This document shows positions 37,080 to 45,985 of a stretch of DNA of 64,000 nucleotides, one piece after another; the first letter of the stretch is position 1, and each line of letters opens with the position of its first letter. The DNA comes from Noviherbaspirillum cavernae (lineage in GTDB: Bacteria; Pseudomonadota; Gammaproteobacteria; Burkholderiales; Burkholderiaceae_D): the NCBI RefSeq assembly GCF_003590875.1, contig NZ_QYUN01000002.1, forward strand, positions 682,001-746,000, read 5' to 3'. The notes beneath the pieces are model-generated. The model did no database searches, was not told the DNA's origin, and saw only the letters and a program-made list of their open reading frames with translations. The position numbers were made by a program, and so were the translations under genes.

Positions 37080-38123
37080 ATGGACGACAAGAAATCCGCA
37101 CTCAATCCGGACAAGAGCAAGGCGCTCGCTGCCGCACTGGCACAGATCGAAAAGCAGTTTGGCAAGGGTTCCGTGATGCGCATGGCCGACGGTGCCGTGG
37201 CAGAAGAAGTGCAGGTCGTTTCGACCGGTTCGCTCGGTCTGGACATCGCCTTGGGTGTTGGCGGACTGCCGCGCGGACGCGTCGTCGAAATTTACGGACC
37301 GGAATCGTCGGGCAAGACCACCCTGACGCTGCAAGCGATTGCCGAAATGCAAAAGCTCGGTGGTACCTGCGCCTTCATCGATGCCGAGCATGCGCTTGAC
37401 ACCGTGTACGCGCAAAAACTCGGCGTCAACCTGTCAGATCTGCTGATTTCGCAACCGGACACCGGCGAACAGGCGCTGGAAATCACCGATGCGCTGGTGC
37501 GCTCGGGCAGTGTTGACATGGTTGTCATCGACTCGGTCGCCGCCTTGACGCCGCGCGCCGAAATCGAAGGCGACATGGGCGATTCCCTGCCAGGTCTGCA
37601 AGCCCGCCTGATGTCACAGGCACTGCGCAAGCTCACCGGCAGCATCAATCGCACCAACACACTGGTCATCTTCATCAACCAGATCCGCATGAAAATCGGC
37701 GTCATGTTCGGCAACCCGGAAACGACTACCGGCGGCAACGCGTTGAAATTCTATGCATCCGTCCGCCTCGATATCCGCCGTACCGGCTCCATCAAGTCCG
37801 GCGACGAGGTGATCGGCAACGAAACCAAGGTCAAGGTTGTCAAAAACAAGGTCGCCCCGCCGTTCAAGGAAGCGCATTTCGACATCCTTTATGGAGAAGG
37901 TACATCGCGCGAAGGCGAGATTCTCGACCTCGGTTCGGATGCGAAAATCGTCGAAAAATCCGGCGCGTGGTACAGCTACAACGGCGAGCGTGTCGGCCAA
38001 GGCAAGGACAACGCCCGCAACTACCTGAAAGAGCATCCGGAACTTGCACGCGAAATCGAAAACAAGGTGCGCGCATCGCTCGGTGTGCGCGAACTGGCTC
38101 CGCTTGCCAAGGAAGAAGAGTGA
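37080..38123 (+). CDS. recA: recombinase RecA
   Basis: 347-residue DNA strand-exchange ATPase and LexA co-protease. Walker A is [13 protein letters not shown] (about 66-73), with Walker B-region [20 protein letters not shown], loop 1 [16 protein letters not shown] and loop 2 [20 protein letters not shown]. The start [10 protein letters not shown] at 37080 gives the family length; the upstream in-frame codons are non-conserved. A LexA-like box lies upstream and recX downstream. Confidence 0.98.
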   Translation: MDDKKSALNPDKSKALAAALAQIEKQFGKGSVMRMADGAVAEEVQVVSTGSLGLDIALGVGGLPRGRVVEIYGPESSGKTTLTLQAIAEMQKLGGTCAFIDAEHALDTVYAQKLGVNLSDLLISQPDTGEQALEITDALVRSGSVDMVVIDSVAALTPRAEIEGDMGDSLPGLQARLMSQALRKLTGSINRTNTLVIFINQIRMKIGVMFGNPETTTGGNALKFYASVRLDIRRTGSIKSGDEVIGNETKVKVVKNKVAPPFKEAHFDILYGEGTSREGEILDLGSDAKIVEKSGAWYSYNGERVGQGKDNARNYLKEHPELAREIENKVRASLGVRELAPLAKEEE

Positions 38124-38213
38124 CCTTCTGAACACATTCCAGAAAATGCGGACGTACTGATTCGTGCTGTACCGATTACTTCACGTGAGAAGGGCTCGTG
38201 CTTTCAGAACACC

Positions 38214-38669
38214 ATGGCAAAAATGCAAATGAGTCTGAAGGCGCGAGCCCTGAAGTATTTGTCATCCCGCGAACACAGTCGCCTGGAACTCGCGCGCAAG
38301 CTCTCACTTTATGCGCAAGAGCGCGACGATGTGGAGTCCTTGCTCGACTGGCTGGAAAATTCGAGGTTTTTGTCCGAGTCCCGCTTTTCGGAATCGATGG
38401 TGAATCGTCGCGCTGCCCGATTCGGCAACAGCCGGATCATGTCCGAACTGCAGAGTCACGGTATCGACTCCGACGTGCTGGAAGGCATCAAGGCAGACCT
38501 GAGCCAGACTGAAGTCGCGCGAGCGCGCGAAGTCTGGGATAGAAAATTCGGCCATCCTCCCGAGGACGCTTCAGAGCGAGCCAGGCAGATGCGGTTTCTC
38601 CAGCAGCGCGGGTTTTCAATGAGCGCAATTCGAGCCGCGATACGTGAAATCGGTCACGCTGACGAATAG
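38214..38669 (+). CDS. recX: recombination regulatory protein RecX
   Basis: 151-residue RecA inhibitor composed of three-helix repeats. Features are [52 protein letters not shown] and the C-terminal [20 protein letters not shown]. It is 90 bp after recA, the usual order, and probably co-transcribed with it. The protein is at the short end of the RecX range. Confidence 0.93.
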   Translation: MAKMQMSLKARALKYLSSREHSRLELARKLSLYAQERDDVESLLDWLENSRFLSESRFSESMVNRRAARFGNSRIMSELQSHGIDSDVLEGIKADLSQTEVARAREVWDRKFGHPPEDASERARQMRFLQQRGFSMSAIRAAIREIGHADE

Positions 38670-38980
38670 CGATTCGATTTTCTTTTTCACTCTCGTCAGG
38701 ATGACGTGCCTCTTGCGTCGATGCCATTCAAGCCTTCGAATTGGATTTGCCCCCGCGCATGCGATTTTTCTTCAGGCAACAAACTTGTCCGGTCGTATGT
38801 TTTTTTGATGCGACACTATTTATTGTCAGCCACGCAAAAATTTCAAGACGACTATCCAATCTTGAGCTGTGCTACACTTCCGGGGTTTTTTGCAGCGCCG
38901 CATGAGCGGCTGTTGTCGTAGAAGCTGCGGCAGCGACACGCAATGCGGCATTATCTTGCCAGTTCTACTGGCACCTCATC
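38670..38980. other. gene-free region between recX and the DUF2889 gene
   Basis: About 310 bp, A/T-rich in its middle. I see no credible gene on either strand. A TACACT (38872-38877) could be a -10 box for the DUF2889 gene. A perfect small dyad TGCCAGT-TCT-ACTGGCA lies at 38957-38973, only seven bases before that gene's start codon, where it could influence translation. Confidence 0.5.
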
Positions 38981-39562
38981 ATGCCCTTATCTCCGTCGAT
39001 TTCCCGCCGTGCGCTCAAGCACACACGCGCCATTCACGTCGAAGCATTCGTGCGCGACGATGGATTGTGGGATATCGACGCTCATATCACCGACATCAAA
39101 ACCCGCGCTGCAAACCTCGCTTCCGGCGTTCGACCGGCCGGTACTCCGGTGCACGATCTCTGGCTGCGTTTGACAATCGACCTCGAGTTGACCATTGTGG
39201 ATGCCGAAGCCGTCTCGGATGCAGTTCCCTATCCGGATTATTGCGACACGATCGGCCCGGCCTACCGGAGGCTGATCGGCTTGAACCTGTTGAAGGGTTT
39301 TCGCAATGGCGTCAAGGAACGATTGTCCGGAATTCAGGGATGCACGCATTTGACCGAACTATTGCAAGTGTTGCCGACTGCTGCCATACAAGCATTCGCC
39401 GGTGATGTGCTCGATACGCGTGACGGTGCGGGTGCCGACGAGCAAACTCATAAACCATTTCAACTCGACCGTTGCCATGCCTTGCGCTCGGACGGCGCTG
39501 CGGTTGCGAAGTATTACCCCCGCTGGGCGATCAATGCCCAGCCCAAAGTCCAATCCACTTGA
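38981..39562 (+). CDS. DUF2889 domain protein
   Basis: 193-residue conserved protein of the DUF2889 family. Recognisable parts are RRALKHTRAIHVEAFVRDDGLWDIDA, HDLWLRLTIDLELTIVDAEA, GPAYRRLIGLNLLKGF and GCTHLTELL. Function is unknown; members are found near catabolic or central metabolism genes. No membrane segment or signal is present. It precedes sucC by 43 bp on the same strand and may share its transcript. Confidence 0.85.
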   Translation: MPLSPSISRRALKHTRAIHVEAFVRDDGLWDIDAHITDIKTRAANLASGVRPAGTPVHDLWLRLTIDLELTIVDAEAVSDAVPYPDYCDTIGPAYRRLIGLNLLKGFRNGVKERLSGIQGCTHLTELLQVLPTAAIQAFAGDVLDTRDGAGADEQTHKPFQLDRCHALRSDGAAVAKYYPRWAINAQPKVQST

Positions 39563-39605
39563 TTAACCTTTATTTTTTTCAATAAGCGTCTGAAGGGAAG
39601 CTCGC

Positions 39606-40772
39606 ATGAAAATCCATGAGTATCAGGGCAAAGAAATCCTCCGCAAGTTCGGAGTGACGGTTCCGCGCGGCATTCCGTGCCTTTCCGTTGAAGAAGCGGT
39701 CAAGGCGGCCGAAACCCTTGGCGGTCCGGTATGGGTCGTCAAGGCGCAAATCCACGCCGGTGGCCGTGGCAAGGGCGGCGGCGTGAAAGTCGCCAAGTCG
39801 CTCGACCAGGTCAAGGAATACGCCGACGCCATCATGGGTATGCAGCTGGTCACGCACCAGACCGGCCCGGAAGGCCAGAAGGTACGCCGCCTGCTGATCG
39901 AAGAAGGCGCGGACATCAAGAAGGAACTGTACGTCTCGATGGTGACCGATCGCGTCAGCCAGCGCGTCGTGCTGATGGCCTCCAGCGAAGGCGGCATGGA
40001 CATCGAAGAAGTCGCGGAAAAGCACCCGGAGCTGATTCACAATGTCGTAATTGATCCGGCCACCGGCCTGACCGACGCCGACGCTGATGCAGTTGCAGCC
40101 AAGATCGGCGTGCCGGCCGCCTCCATCGCTGACGCCCGCAAGCAATTGCAAGGCTTGTACAAAGCCTACTGGGAAACAGACTGCTCGCTGGCCGAAATCA
40201 ACCCGCTGATCCTGACTGGCGACGGCAAGGTGATCGCGCTCGACGCCAAGTTCAACTTCGACTCCAACGCGCTGTACCGTCATCCTGAAATCGTCGCGAT
40301 GCGCGATCTGGACGAAGAAGATCCGGCCGAAGTCGAAGCCTCCAAGTTCGACCTCGCCTACATCTCCCTCGACGGCAACATCGGCTGCCTGGTGAACGGT
40401 GCCGGTCTGGCGATGGCCACGATGGATACCATCAAGCTGTTCGGCGGCGAACCTGCCAACTTCCTCGACGTCGGCGGCGGCGCCACCACCGAGAAAGTGA
40501 CCGAAGCCTTCAAGCTCATGCTGCGCAACCCCGGCCTGAAAGCCATCCTGGTCAACATCTTCGGCGGCATCATGCGTTGCGACGTCATCGCCGAAGGCGT
40601 GATCGCCGCATCCAAGGCCGTGTCCCTGAGCGTGCCGCTGGTCGTGCGCATGAAAGGCACCAACGAAGACCTCGGCAAGAAGATGCTGGCCGATTCCGGC
40701 CTGCCGATCATCTCGGCTGACACGATGGAAGAAGCTGCGCAAAAGGTCGTCGCTGCGGCCAACGCTAAATAA
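39606..40772 (+). CDS. sucC: succinate-CoA ligase, beta subunit
   Basis: 388-residue ATP-grasp subunit of succinyl-CoA synthetase (TCA cycle). Motifs are [55 protein letters not shown] and [20 protein letters not shown]. Length matches the E. coli protein. sucD follows after 17 bp, forming the usual sucCD pair. Confidence 0.98.
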   Translation: MKIHEYQGKEILRKFGVTVPRGIPCLSVEEAVKAAETLGGPVWVVKAQIHAGGRGKGGGVKVAKSLDQVKEYADAIMGMQLVTHQTGPEGQKVRRLLIEEGADIKKELYVSMVTDRVSQRVVLMASSEGGMDIEEVAEKHPELIHNVVIDPATGLTDADADAVAAKIGVPAASIADARKQLQGLYKAYWETDCSLAEINPLILTGDGKVIALDAKFNFDSNALYRHPEIVAMRDLDEEDPAEVEASKFDLAYISLDGNIGCLVNGAGLAMATMDTIKLFGGEPANFLDVGGGATTEKVTEAFKLMLRNPGLKAILVNIFGGIMRCDVIAEGVIAASKAVSLSVPLVVRMKGTNEDLGKKMLADSGLPIISADTMEEAAQKVVAAANAK

Positions 40773-40789
40773 TCGCACGAGGAAGAAAT

Positions 40790-41671
40790 ATGTCGATCCT
40801 GATCAATAAAGACACCAAAGTCATTACACAAGGCATCACCGGCAAGACCGGGCAATTCCATACTCGCGGCTGCCGCGATTACGCCAATGGCAAGAACGCC
40901 TTCGTCGCAGGCGTGAATCCGAAGAAGGCGGGCGAGGATTTCGAAGGCATCCCGATTTTCGCGAATGTCAAGGAAGCGAAAGACCAGACCGGCGCAACCG
41001 TCTCGGTTATCTATGTACCGCCGGCAGGCGCTGCTGCAGCGATCTGGGAAGCCGTCGAAGCCGAACTCGATCTGGCGATCTGCATCACCGAAGGCATTCC
41101 CGTGCGCGACATGCTGGAACTGAAGGACCGCATGGCCAAATCCGGCAGCAAGACCCTGCTGCTCGGACCGAACTGCCCGGGCCTGATCACGCCGGACGAA
41201 ATCAAGATCGGCATCATGCCCGGCCACATCCACAAGAAGGGCCGCATCGGCGTTGTCTCGCGCTCCGGTACGCTGACTTATGAAGCCGTCGGTCAATTGA
41301 CCGCACTCGGCCTGGGCCAGTCCTCCGCAGTCGGTATCGGCGGCGACCCGATCAACGGCCTGAAGCACATCGACGTCATGAAGATGTTCAACGACGATCC
41401 GGAAACGGACGCGGTCATCATGATCGGCGAAATCGGCGGTCCCGACGAAGCAAACGCAGCACGCTGGATCAAGGACAACATGAAGAAGCCCGTGATCGGC
41501 TTCATCGCCGGCGTCACGGCGCCTCCGGGCAAGCGCATGGGCCACGCCGGTGCGTTGATTTCCGGTGGCGAAGACACGGCACAAGCCAAGCTCGACATCA
41601 TGGAAGCCTGCGGCATCAAAGTGACCAAGAATCCGTCGGAAATGGGGCGTCTGCTGAAGTCCGTGCTGTAA
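40790..41671 (+). CDS. sucD: succinate-CoA ligase, alpha subunit
   Basis: 293-residue CoA-binding and phosphohistidine subunit. Present are MSILINKDTKVITQGITGKTG, LLLGPNCPGLITP, RSGTLTYEAV and the active-site-containing GKRMGHAGALISGG (His phosphorylated during catalysis). It forms a heterotetramer with SucC to make ATP (or GTP) from succinyl-CoA. A hairpin terminator follows. Confidence 0.98.
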   Translation: MSILINKDTKVITQGITGKTGQFHTRGCRDYANGKNAFVAGVNPKKAGEDFEGIPIFANVKEAKDQTGATVSVIYVPPAGAAAAIWEAVEAELDLAICITEGIPVRDMLELKDRMAKSGSKTLLLGPNCPGLITPDEIKIGIMPGHIHKKGRIGVVSRSGTLTYEAVGQLTALGLGQSSAVGIGGDPINGLKHIDVMKMFNDDPETDAVIMIGEIGGPDEANAARWIKDNMKKPVIGFIAGVTAPPGKRMGHAGALISGGEDTAQAKLDIMEACGIKVTKNPSEMGRLLKSVL

Positions 41672-41719
41672 TGGCCGTGACAATGAAGTAAAGCCCTGGT
41701 ACGTACTAGGCACAACTTG

Positions 41720-41747
41720 CGGGGAGCTTTGGCTCCCCGTATTATTT
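41720..41747 (+). terminator. terminator after sucD
   Basis: CGGGGAGC / GCTCCCCG (41720-41727 and 41732-41739) is a perfect 8-bp stem with a four-base loop, followed by TATTATTT. It lies between sucD and the TerC-family gene. Confidence 0.8.
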
Positions 41748-41774
41748 CGCGCAACACTTTTTCTGGGCACTTGC

Positions 41775-42500
41775 ATGGACTTTTTACTGAATCTGAATTG
41801 GGTCGCGATTGGCCAAATCATCCTGATCGACATTTTGCTGGGCGGCGATAACGCGATCGTCATCGCGCTTGCATGCCGCAACCTGCCTGCGAACCTGCGC
41901 ACCAAGGGCATTCTGTGGGGAACCTTCGGCGCGATCGCCATCCGTATCGTGCTGATCGCCTTCGCCGTCACCTTGCTGCAAGTGCCTTACCTGAAAATCG
42001 TCGGCGGCCTGCTGCTGCTATGGATCGGCATCAAATTGCTGGCCGAAAATGACGATGAACACGGCGATATCCAGGCAAGCGACCGGCTCCTGACCGCGAT
42101 CAAAACCATTGTCGTTGCCGACCTTGTCATGAGTGTCGACAACGTCATTGCAGTGGCAAGCGCAGCCGAACAAGCCGGCGAGCACCAGCTGGCGCTCGTG
42201 ATCTTCGGCATCATGGTCAGCATCCCGATCATCATCTGGGGCAGCACCATCGTTCTGAAGCTGATGGAACGCTTCCCGATCATCATTACCTTCGGTGCCG
42301 GCTTGCTGGGTTATCTGGCGGGCGGAATGATCGTGTCGGATACAGCGGTCGCACCGTGGATCGCGGCCAACTGGCCGGGGCTGGATTTCCTGATACCGGG
42401 CACGGCGGTGCATGTGAATATCCCGAGCATCATCGGTGCCGTCATCGTGGTAGCGACGGGATTCGTGCTCACAAGGAAGCAGGCGCGCGCCGAATCCTGA
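41775..42500 (+). CDS. TerC family integral membrane protein (YjbE type)
   Basis: 241-residue protein with seven predicted membrane helices. Family motifs are IDILLGGDNAIVIALACRNLP and VADLVMSVDNVIAVASAAEQA, each carrying conserved Asp/Asn within a helix, typical of TerC/Alx/YjbE metal exporters. Relatives export Mn2+ or are linked to tellurite resistance. Its promoter would lie in the 100 bp after sucD. I looked for a yybP-ykoY Mn riboswitch there and did not see one. Function is inferred from the family only. Confidence 0.88.
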   Translation: MDFLLNLNWVAIGQIILIDILLGGDNAIVIALACRNLPANLRTKGILWGTFGAIAIRIVLIAFAVTLLQVPYLKIVGGLLLLWIGIKLLAENDDEHGDIQASDRLLTAIKTIVVADLVMSVDNVIAVASAAEQAGEHQLALVIFGIMVSIPIIIWGSTIVLKLMERFPIIITFGAGLLGYLAGGMIVSDTAVAPWIAANWPGLDFLIPGTAVHVNIPSIIGAVIVVATGFVLTRKQARAES

Positions 42501-42868
42501 TCTGTTCAAAGCCCTCGCGCGGACTTGCTGCCCAAGGCAGTCGGCATTACATGCTCTCGTCCGCGCGTGCAGACATGGAAGATCCGTTCAGGCCTCCCCG
42601 GCAAGGATAACAATAGGGATTGGCGCTCTCGCAAGCAGAGGATGCGGGAGCGTTCTGCCCAAGAGGTGGATCGTCATCCACACCAACCTTCACGACGGAA
42701 TCCATTCATCGCACCAATGTTGATGGTTTTTTCGGCAACATTCTTGCCATCGCAGCTAAAGCCAATTGAGCGGTTCCGAATTCCGAGGCTTTCTCGGAAG
42801 GATTGCGAATCGGGCGCGACAATTTTTGCCGTGCATTGCACGTCAATGGCAAACAAGGACTGCAAGCT
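42501..42868. other. gene-free region between the TerC gene and the pilin locus
   Basis: Some 370 bp with no credible gene. An imperfect dyad (GGCGCTCTCGCA against TGCGGGAGCG around 42620-42655) may terminate the TerC transcript. A 129-codon frame runs through but has no family-like sequence and no good start. Confidence 0.5.
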
Positions 42869-42902
42869 GACAAAAATTGTTAGTAGATGGCAAAAATTGT
42901 TA
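42818..42902 (+). repeat. CAAAAATTGT repeats upstream of the pilin gene
   Basis: CAAAAATTGTTA occurs twice as direct repeats at 42871-42882 and 42891-42902, exactly 20 bp apart (two helical turns). An inverted copy, GACAATTTTTGCC, is at 42818-42830. They lie 50-135 bp upstream of the sigma-54 promoter, where activator sites for an NtrC-family regulator such as PilR would be expected. Confidence 0.6.
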
Positions 42903-42952
42903 AAGCCAGCTTAATGCCGGGTGGCAAATCGTCCTGAAAGCTGAATTTCCTG

Positions 42953-42969
42953 TTGGCATGCCGTTTGCT
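42953..42969 (+). promoter_or_regulatory. sigma-54 (RpoN) promoter of the pilin gene
   Basis: TTGGCATGCCGTTTGCT matches the RpoN consensus TGGCAC-N5-TTGCW, with GG at 42955-42956 and GC at 42967-42968 separated by the required 10 bases. It lies 51 bases before the pilin ATG. Sigma-54 control through PilS/PilR is known for pilA genes in Pseudomonas and relatives. Confidence 0.85.
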
Positions 42970-43019
42970 GAATGGAGTGCAATGGCAGATTCGCTGCCTG
43001 ATTCCAAAGGGAGAGCAAA

Positions 43020-43496
43020 ATGAGGTCGATGAAAATGATTCAACGTGCGCAGCGCGGTTTTACCTTGATTGAATTGATGATCGTGGTGGCGATCATTGGT
43101 ATCCTGGCGGCGGTAGCGATCCCGCAATACCAAGACTACGTGGTCAGGGCCAAGCTTTCTAAAGTGGCGACTGCGGTAGATCCCGTGAAATTGGCTGTCG
43201 CCCAAATGATGCAGGAAAACGGTGGTGCGATGCAAAGTGGTTTTGCTGCGGACAGCTGGGGTTCGCTTGGGTTGGCCGCTTCCGGCCCAACGCTTACCAA
43301 TGAGGTTGTGAGCTACAACGTAAGTACCGCTGGTGTGATTACTGCGGTACTGCAAAACATCAAGGCTACAGTGATTGATTCCAAAAATATCACTTGGACC
43401 CCAAACATCACCGCTGGTGGCACCGCAATCACTTGGACGGTCGGATCGACCAGCACTGAGGCGGTTGTGACCAATGCTATCGGCAAATGGCATTAA
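43020..43496 (+). CDS. pilA: type IV pilin (major pilin-like, PilA)
   Basis: 158-residue type IV prepilin. A short positively charged leader is followed by [20 protein letters not shown] with cleavage before Phe by PilD; Glu5 of the mature protein is present. After the N-terminal helix the globular domain is rich in Thr/Ala/Val. It contains no cysteine, so the usual C-terminal disulfide loop is missing. GGAGAG six bases before the ATG supports the start; a second ATG at 43029 is possible. Sigma-54 promoter upstream, strong terminator downstream. Confidence 0.9.
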   Translation: MRSMKMIQRAQRGFTLIELMIVVAIIGILAAVAIPQYQDYVVRAKLSKVATAVDPVKLAVAQMMQENGGAMQSGFAADSWGSLGLAASGPTLTNEVVSYNVSTAGVITAVLQNIKATVIDSKNITWTPNITAGGTAITWTVGSTSTEAVVTNAIGKWH

Positions 43497-43544
43497 AATA
43501 GCTCGTCGGTGCCTCTCGTGAAAATCTGACGGGAGAGCTGATTC

Positions 43545-43578
43545 ATGAACAACGCCCGCATGCGCGGGCGTTGTTCAT
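43545..43578. terminator. terminator between pilin and the GT-C/TPR gene
   Basis: Perfect stem of 15 bp (ATGAACAACGCCCGC against GCGGGCGTTGTTCAT, 43545-43559 and 43564-43578) with an ATGC loop. It separates pilA from the convergent gene and can act in both directions; T runs are short. Confidence 0.75.
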
Positions 43579-43610
43579 TGGGGCGGACGTTTGCACCACC
43601 AGCTACGTCC

Positions 43611-45296
43611 TTAACCCTTCGTGATCGGGCATTTCACAGAGTTGGAGGTCGGTTTATGTGTCAGAAGTGCCTGATCTTCTTCTTTTAGCTTCATGGCCGC
43701 GACGGCGATACCAAGTTCATGGCTCTTTGCATAGGCATTTCGAGCTTCCCAAGCGCAGCCAAAATGCTCAAATACCATGCCCCGCGCAAAGTGCGCATAA
43801 GCAAATTTTCCATCTACGGTAATTGCTTGATCGAATTCCGCCTGTGCTTTGGTAAATTCATGCAAGGAGTAGTAGGCAATCCCACGTTGATAATAGATTT
43901 GTGGGGCATTGGGATAACGAGAAATAGCCTCCGTGAAGTCAGCAATCGCTTCCCTATATTTCTTTTCTTTCACATATTGCACGCCTCGCATATAGAAGAT
44001 TCGAGCCGAACCTACAACAGATTTGGATTCCAATTTTGCTGCGGCATCGGTCCAGGCTGTGCTTTCAGTAGCGAGGCTTGATAAACGTTCTTGGGCTAGG
44101 CACGCACTTCCTAACAACAAAGGTGCCGATAGTGCAACGACCCACCTTAACCTAAGGTAAGAAAGCACTGCTACAACCATAAAAAGATAGCCAGGTGCCC
44201 AAAGGTAGCTGCGATACAGGGCAAACGGTTCCTGAAATCTGACAGTAACAAGCTCCGTGAAAAACAGCAGCCAACAGTAAAGAAGTCCGCACCCGAAGAG
44301 CGCTGCTGGGCCGCGCTTTCGAATAAGGTAAGCGGCGACAAATGGACAGATCGCGAAAATGGCGGCTTTCGGAATTGTGAACCATGTATGCCAGAGTCGA
44401 GTAAAGTCAACTCTCATATCAATCGACATCGAGCGAACATCAGGCAGAATCCAATAGCCCAGATAATCAAAGAAGAATCCGGCCTGTAGAGTGACACTGA
44501 CTAGCCACTTGCCTAGTGGCGTTTCAAGCAGTGGTATGCCTTGGATCTGGTTCAGCAAAATTCCAACGTATGGTTCATATGTGCTAGCAACAACCGACTT
44601 TGCCGAGATTACTACGGTAATAGCTGCGGGGATGCAAAGCAGTAGATAAAGTCCAACACGCCTTGCGCTCGATTGGAGACGGGGGCTATATAAAGCGGCA
44701 AATGGAATCACCGCGAATAGAAGCATTACAGCATGCTCTTTTGAAAAGACCGCTAGTGAATAGAACAGCGCGGCCGTGATGACGTCAACAGTTCGATTCT
44801 TGGAAAATGCACGACAATAAAACCAAAGCGATAGCAGCGAAAAAAGCGTCGCGAACAGGATGGTGCGTTGAACCAGATATCCAGCCCCATAAACTGCGAC
44901 AGGATGAATCGCAAACCAAAGGGATCCGACCAAAGCAAGGCCCGCAGATTTCTTTTCGCTTGCGGCGCTTGATTCCGAATTCTTTAATGCTTGGCTGACA
45001 AGTTCATGAATAAGCGCAAAGAGCATTCCAGCGCAAAGGATGTGAATGACTAAGCTGATCGTTCTATGCGCTTCGATCTGACCAAATTCAACCTGGACAA
45101 TGCCCAGAGTGAAGTACGGGAAGGTCCGTGGTCGTAAATCAAAAAGCTTTTGAGCATAGTCGTATACCTGAAGGGCGGAGAACATCCCATGATCATCAAA
45201 TACCAGTTGATTACTCAGATGTGGTACATAAAGCATGCTTGCAGCCACTACAATGATAAGAAGGCCAAACGCATGCCATAAATGTCGGTTGATCAT
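43611..45296 (-). CDS. GT-C-type membrane protein with C-terminal TPRs, candidate pilin glycosyltransferase
   Basis: 561-residue protein with about ten membrane helices in the first ~430 residues, then about three tetratricopeptide repeats (ARIFYMRGVQYVKEKKYREA, QIYYQRGIAYYSLHEFTKAQ, YAHFARGMVFEHFG). After the first TM helix is VFDDHGMF, an acidic DD motif at the position where GT-C glycosyltransferases (TMTC/PMT-like) keep their catalytic Asp residues. It is convergent with the pilin gene and more A/T-rich than its neighbours, suggesting transfer. O-glycosylation of the pilin is a hypothesis. The start at 45296 is uncertain; 45371 is also possible. Confidence 0.65.
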   Translation of the reverse strand: MINRHLWHAFGLLIIVVAASMLYVPHLSNQLVFDDHGMFSALQVYDYAQKLFDLRPRTFPYFTLGIVQVEFGQIEAHRTISLVIHILCAGMLFALIHELVSQALKNSESSAASEKKSAGLALVGSLWFAIHPVAVYGAGYLVQRTILFATLFSLLSLWFYCRAFSKNRTVDVITAALFYSLAVFSKEHAVMLLFAVIPFAALYSPRLQSSARRVGLYLLLCIPAAITVVISAKSVVASTYEPYVGILLNQIQGIPLLETPLGKWLVSVTLQAGFFFDYLGYWILPDVRSMSIDMRVDFTRLWHTWFTIPKAAIFAICPFVAAYLIRKRGPAALFGCGLLYCWLLFFTELVTVRFQEPFALYRSYLWAPGYLFMVVAVLSYLRLRWVVALSAPLLLGSACLAQERLSSLATESTAWTDAAAKLESKSVVGSARIFYMRGVQYVKEKKYREAIADFTEAISRYPNAPQIYYQRGIAYYSLHEFTKAQAEFDQAITVDGKFAYAHFARGMVFEHFGCAWEARNAYAKSHELGIAVAAMKLKEEDQALLTHKPTSNSVKCPITKG

Positions 45297-45416
45297 GGGT
45301 GCAAGCAATCCATTTTGTTGTGAATTATGGGGTTGTACTGCTTTGTGGCTTTGGTGTGAAACGCAATCCATGGCGACTTGCCGTGCAGGCCAAAGATCGA
45401 GTCGGAACTTCTACAA

Positions 45417-45944
45417 TTAAGAGGCATTTTTCGTAGAAGTCCAGTTTCCCGACCTGCCTCCGTGTTTTTCCAAGATCGAGATATCAGACATTACCATCCC
45501 CCGATCCACCGCCTTGCACATATCATAGATAGTCAGCAATCCAATTTGCACAGCTGCCAGCGCCTCCATTTCCACGCCCGTTTTCCCGAACGTTTCGACT
45601 TGCGCAGTGCAGGTGACGGCACTTTTTTCCGGATCGGTCTGGAAGTCAATAATGACTCGGGTGAGCGCCAACGGATGACAAAGCGGAATCAAATCGCTCG
45701 TCCGCTTCGCCCCCATGATCGCCGCCACGCGCGCAATCCCCAGCACATCCCCCTTCTTTGCCGTACCGGACTGAATGATCGCGAGCGTTTCCGGCTTCAT
45801 GCGGATCGTGCCGGTGGCGATGGCGATGCGATGGGTTTCCTTTTTGCTACCGACATCGACCATGTGCGCCTGGCCCGTTTCGTCGAAATGCGTCAGTCCG
45901 GGTTGTGTCGAATCTGTAGCGCTGCTGTCTTTCTTTGTGTCCAT
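45417..45944 (-). CDS. moaC: cyclic pyranopterin monophosphate synthase MoaC
   Basis: 175-residue molybdenum cofactor enzyme that converts the GTP-derived intermediate made by MoaA to cyclic pyranopterin monophosphate. Motifs are [68 protein letters not shown] and [11 protein letters not shown]. The start [11 protein letters not shown] at 45944 was chosen because upstream codons run into the divergent peptidase promoter. No other moa gene is in the window. Confidence 0.96.
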   Translation of the reverse strand: MDTKKDSSATDSTQPGLTHFDETGQAHMVDVGSKKETHRIAIATGTIRMKPETLAIIQSGTAKKGDVLGIARVAAIMGAKRTSDLIPLCHPLALTRVIIDFQTDPEKSAVTCTAQVETFGKTGVEMEALAAVQIGLLTIYDMCKAVDRGMVMSDISILEKHGGRSGNWTSTKNAS

Positions 45945-45985
45945 GGGTAACAAAATATCGAGGCTGTTGAACGATTCAGGTGTGC

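Noticed and set aside
41672..41774. yybP-ykoY manganese riboswitch ahead of the TerC-family gene
   Set aside because: The only structured element seen is the sucD terminator; the conserved riboswitch sequence was not found in this 100-bp stretch.
42525..42914. 129-codon plus-strand frame between the TerC gene and the pilin
   Set aside because: No family-like sequence, unusual composition, and it overlaps promoter elements of pilA.
42900..43493. 197-codon minus-strand frame opposite pilA
   Set aside because: Covers the sigma-54 promoter and the pilin gene; no motif.
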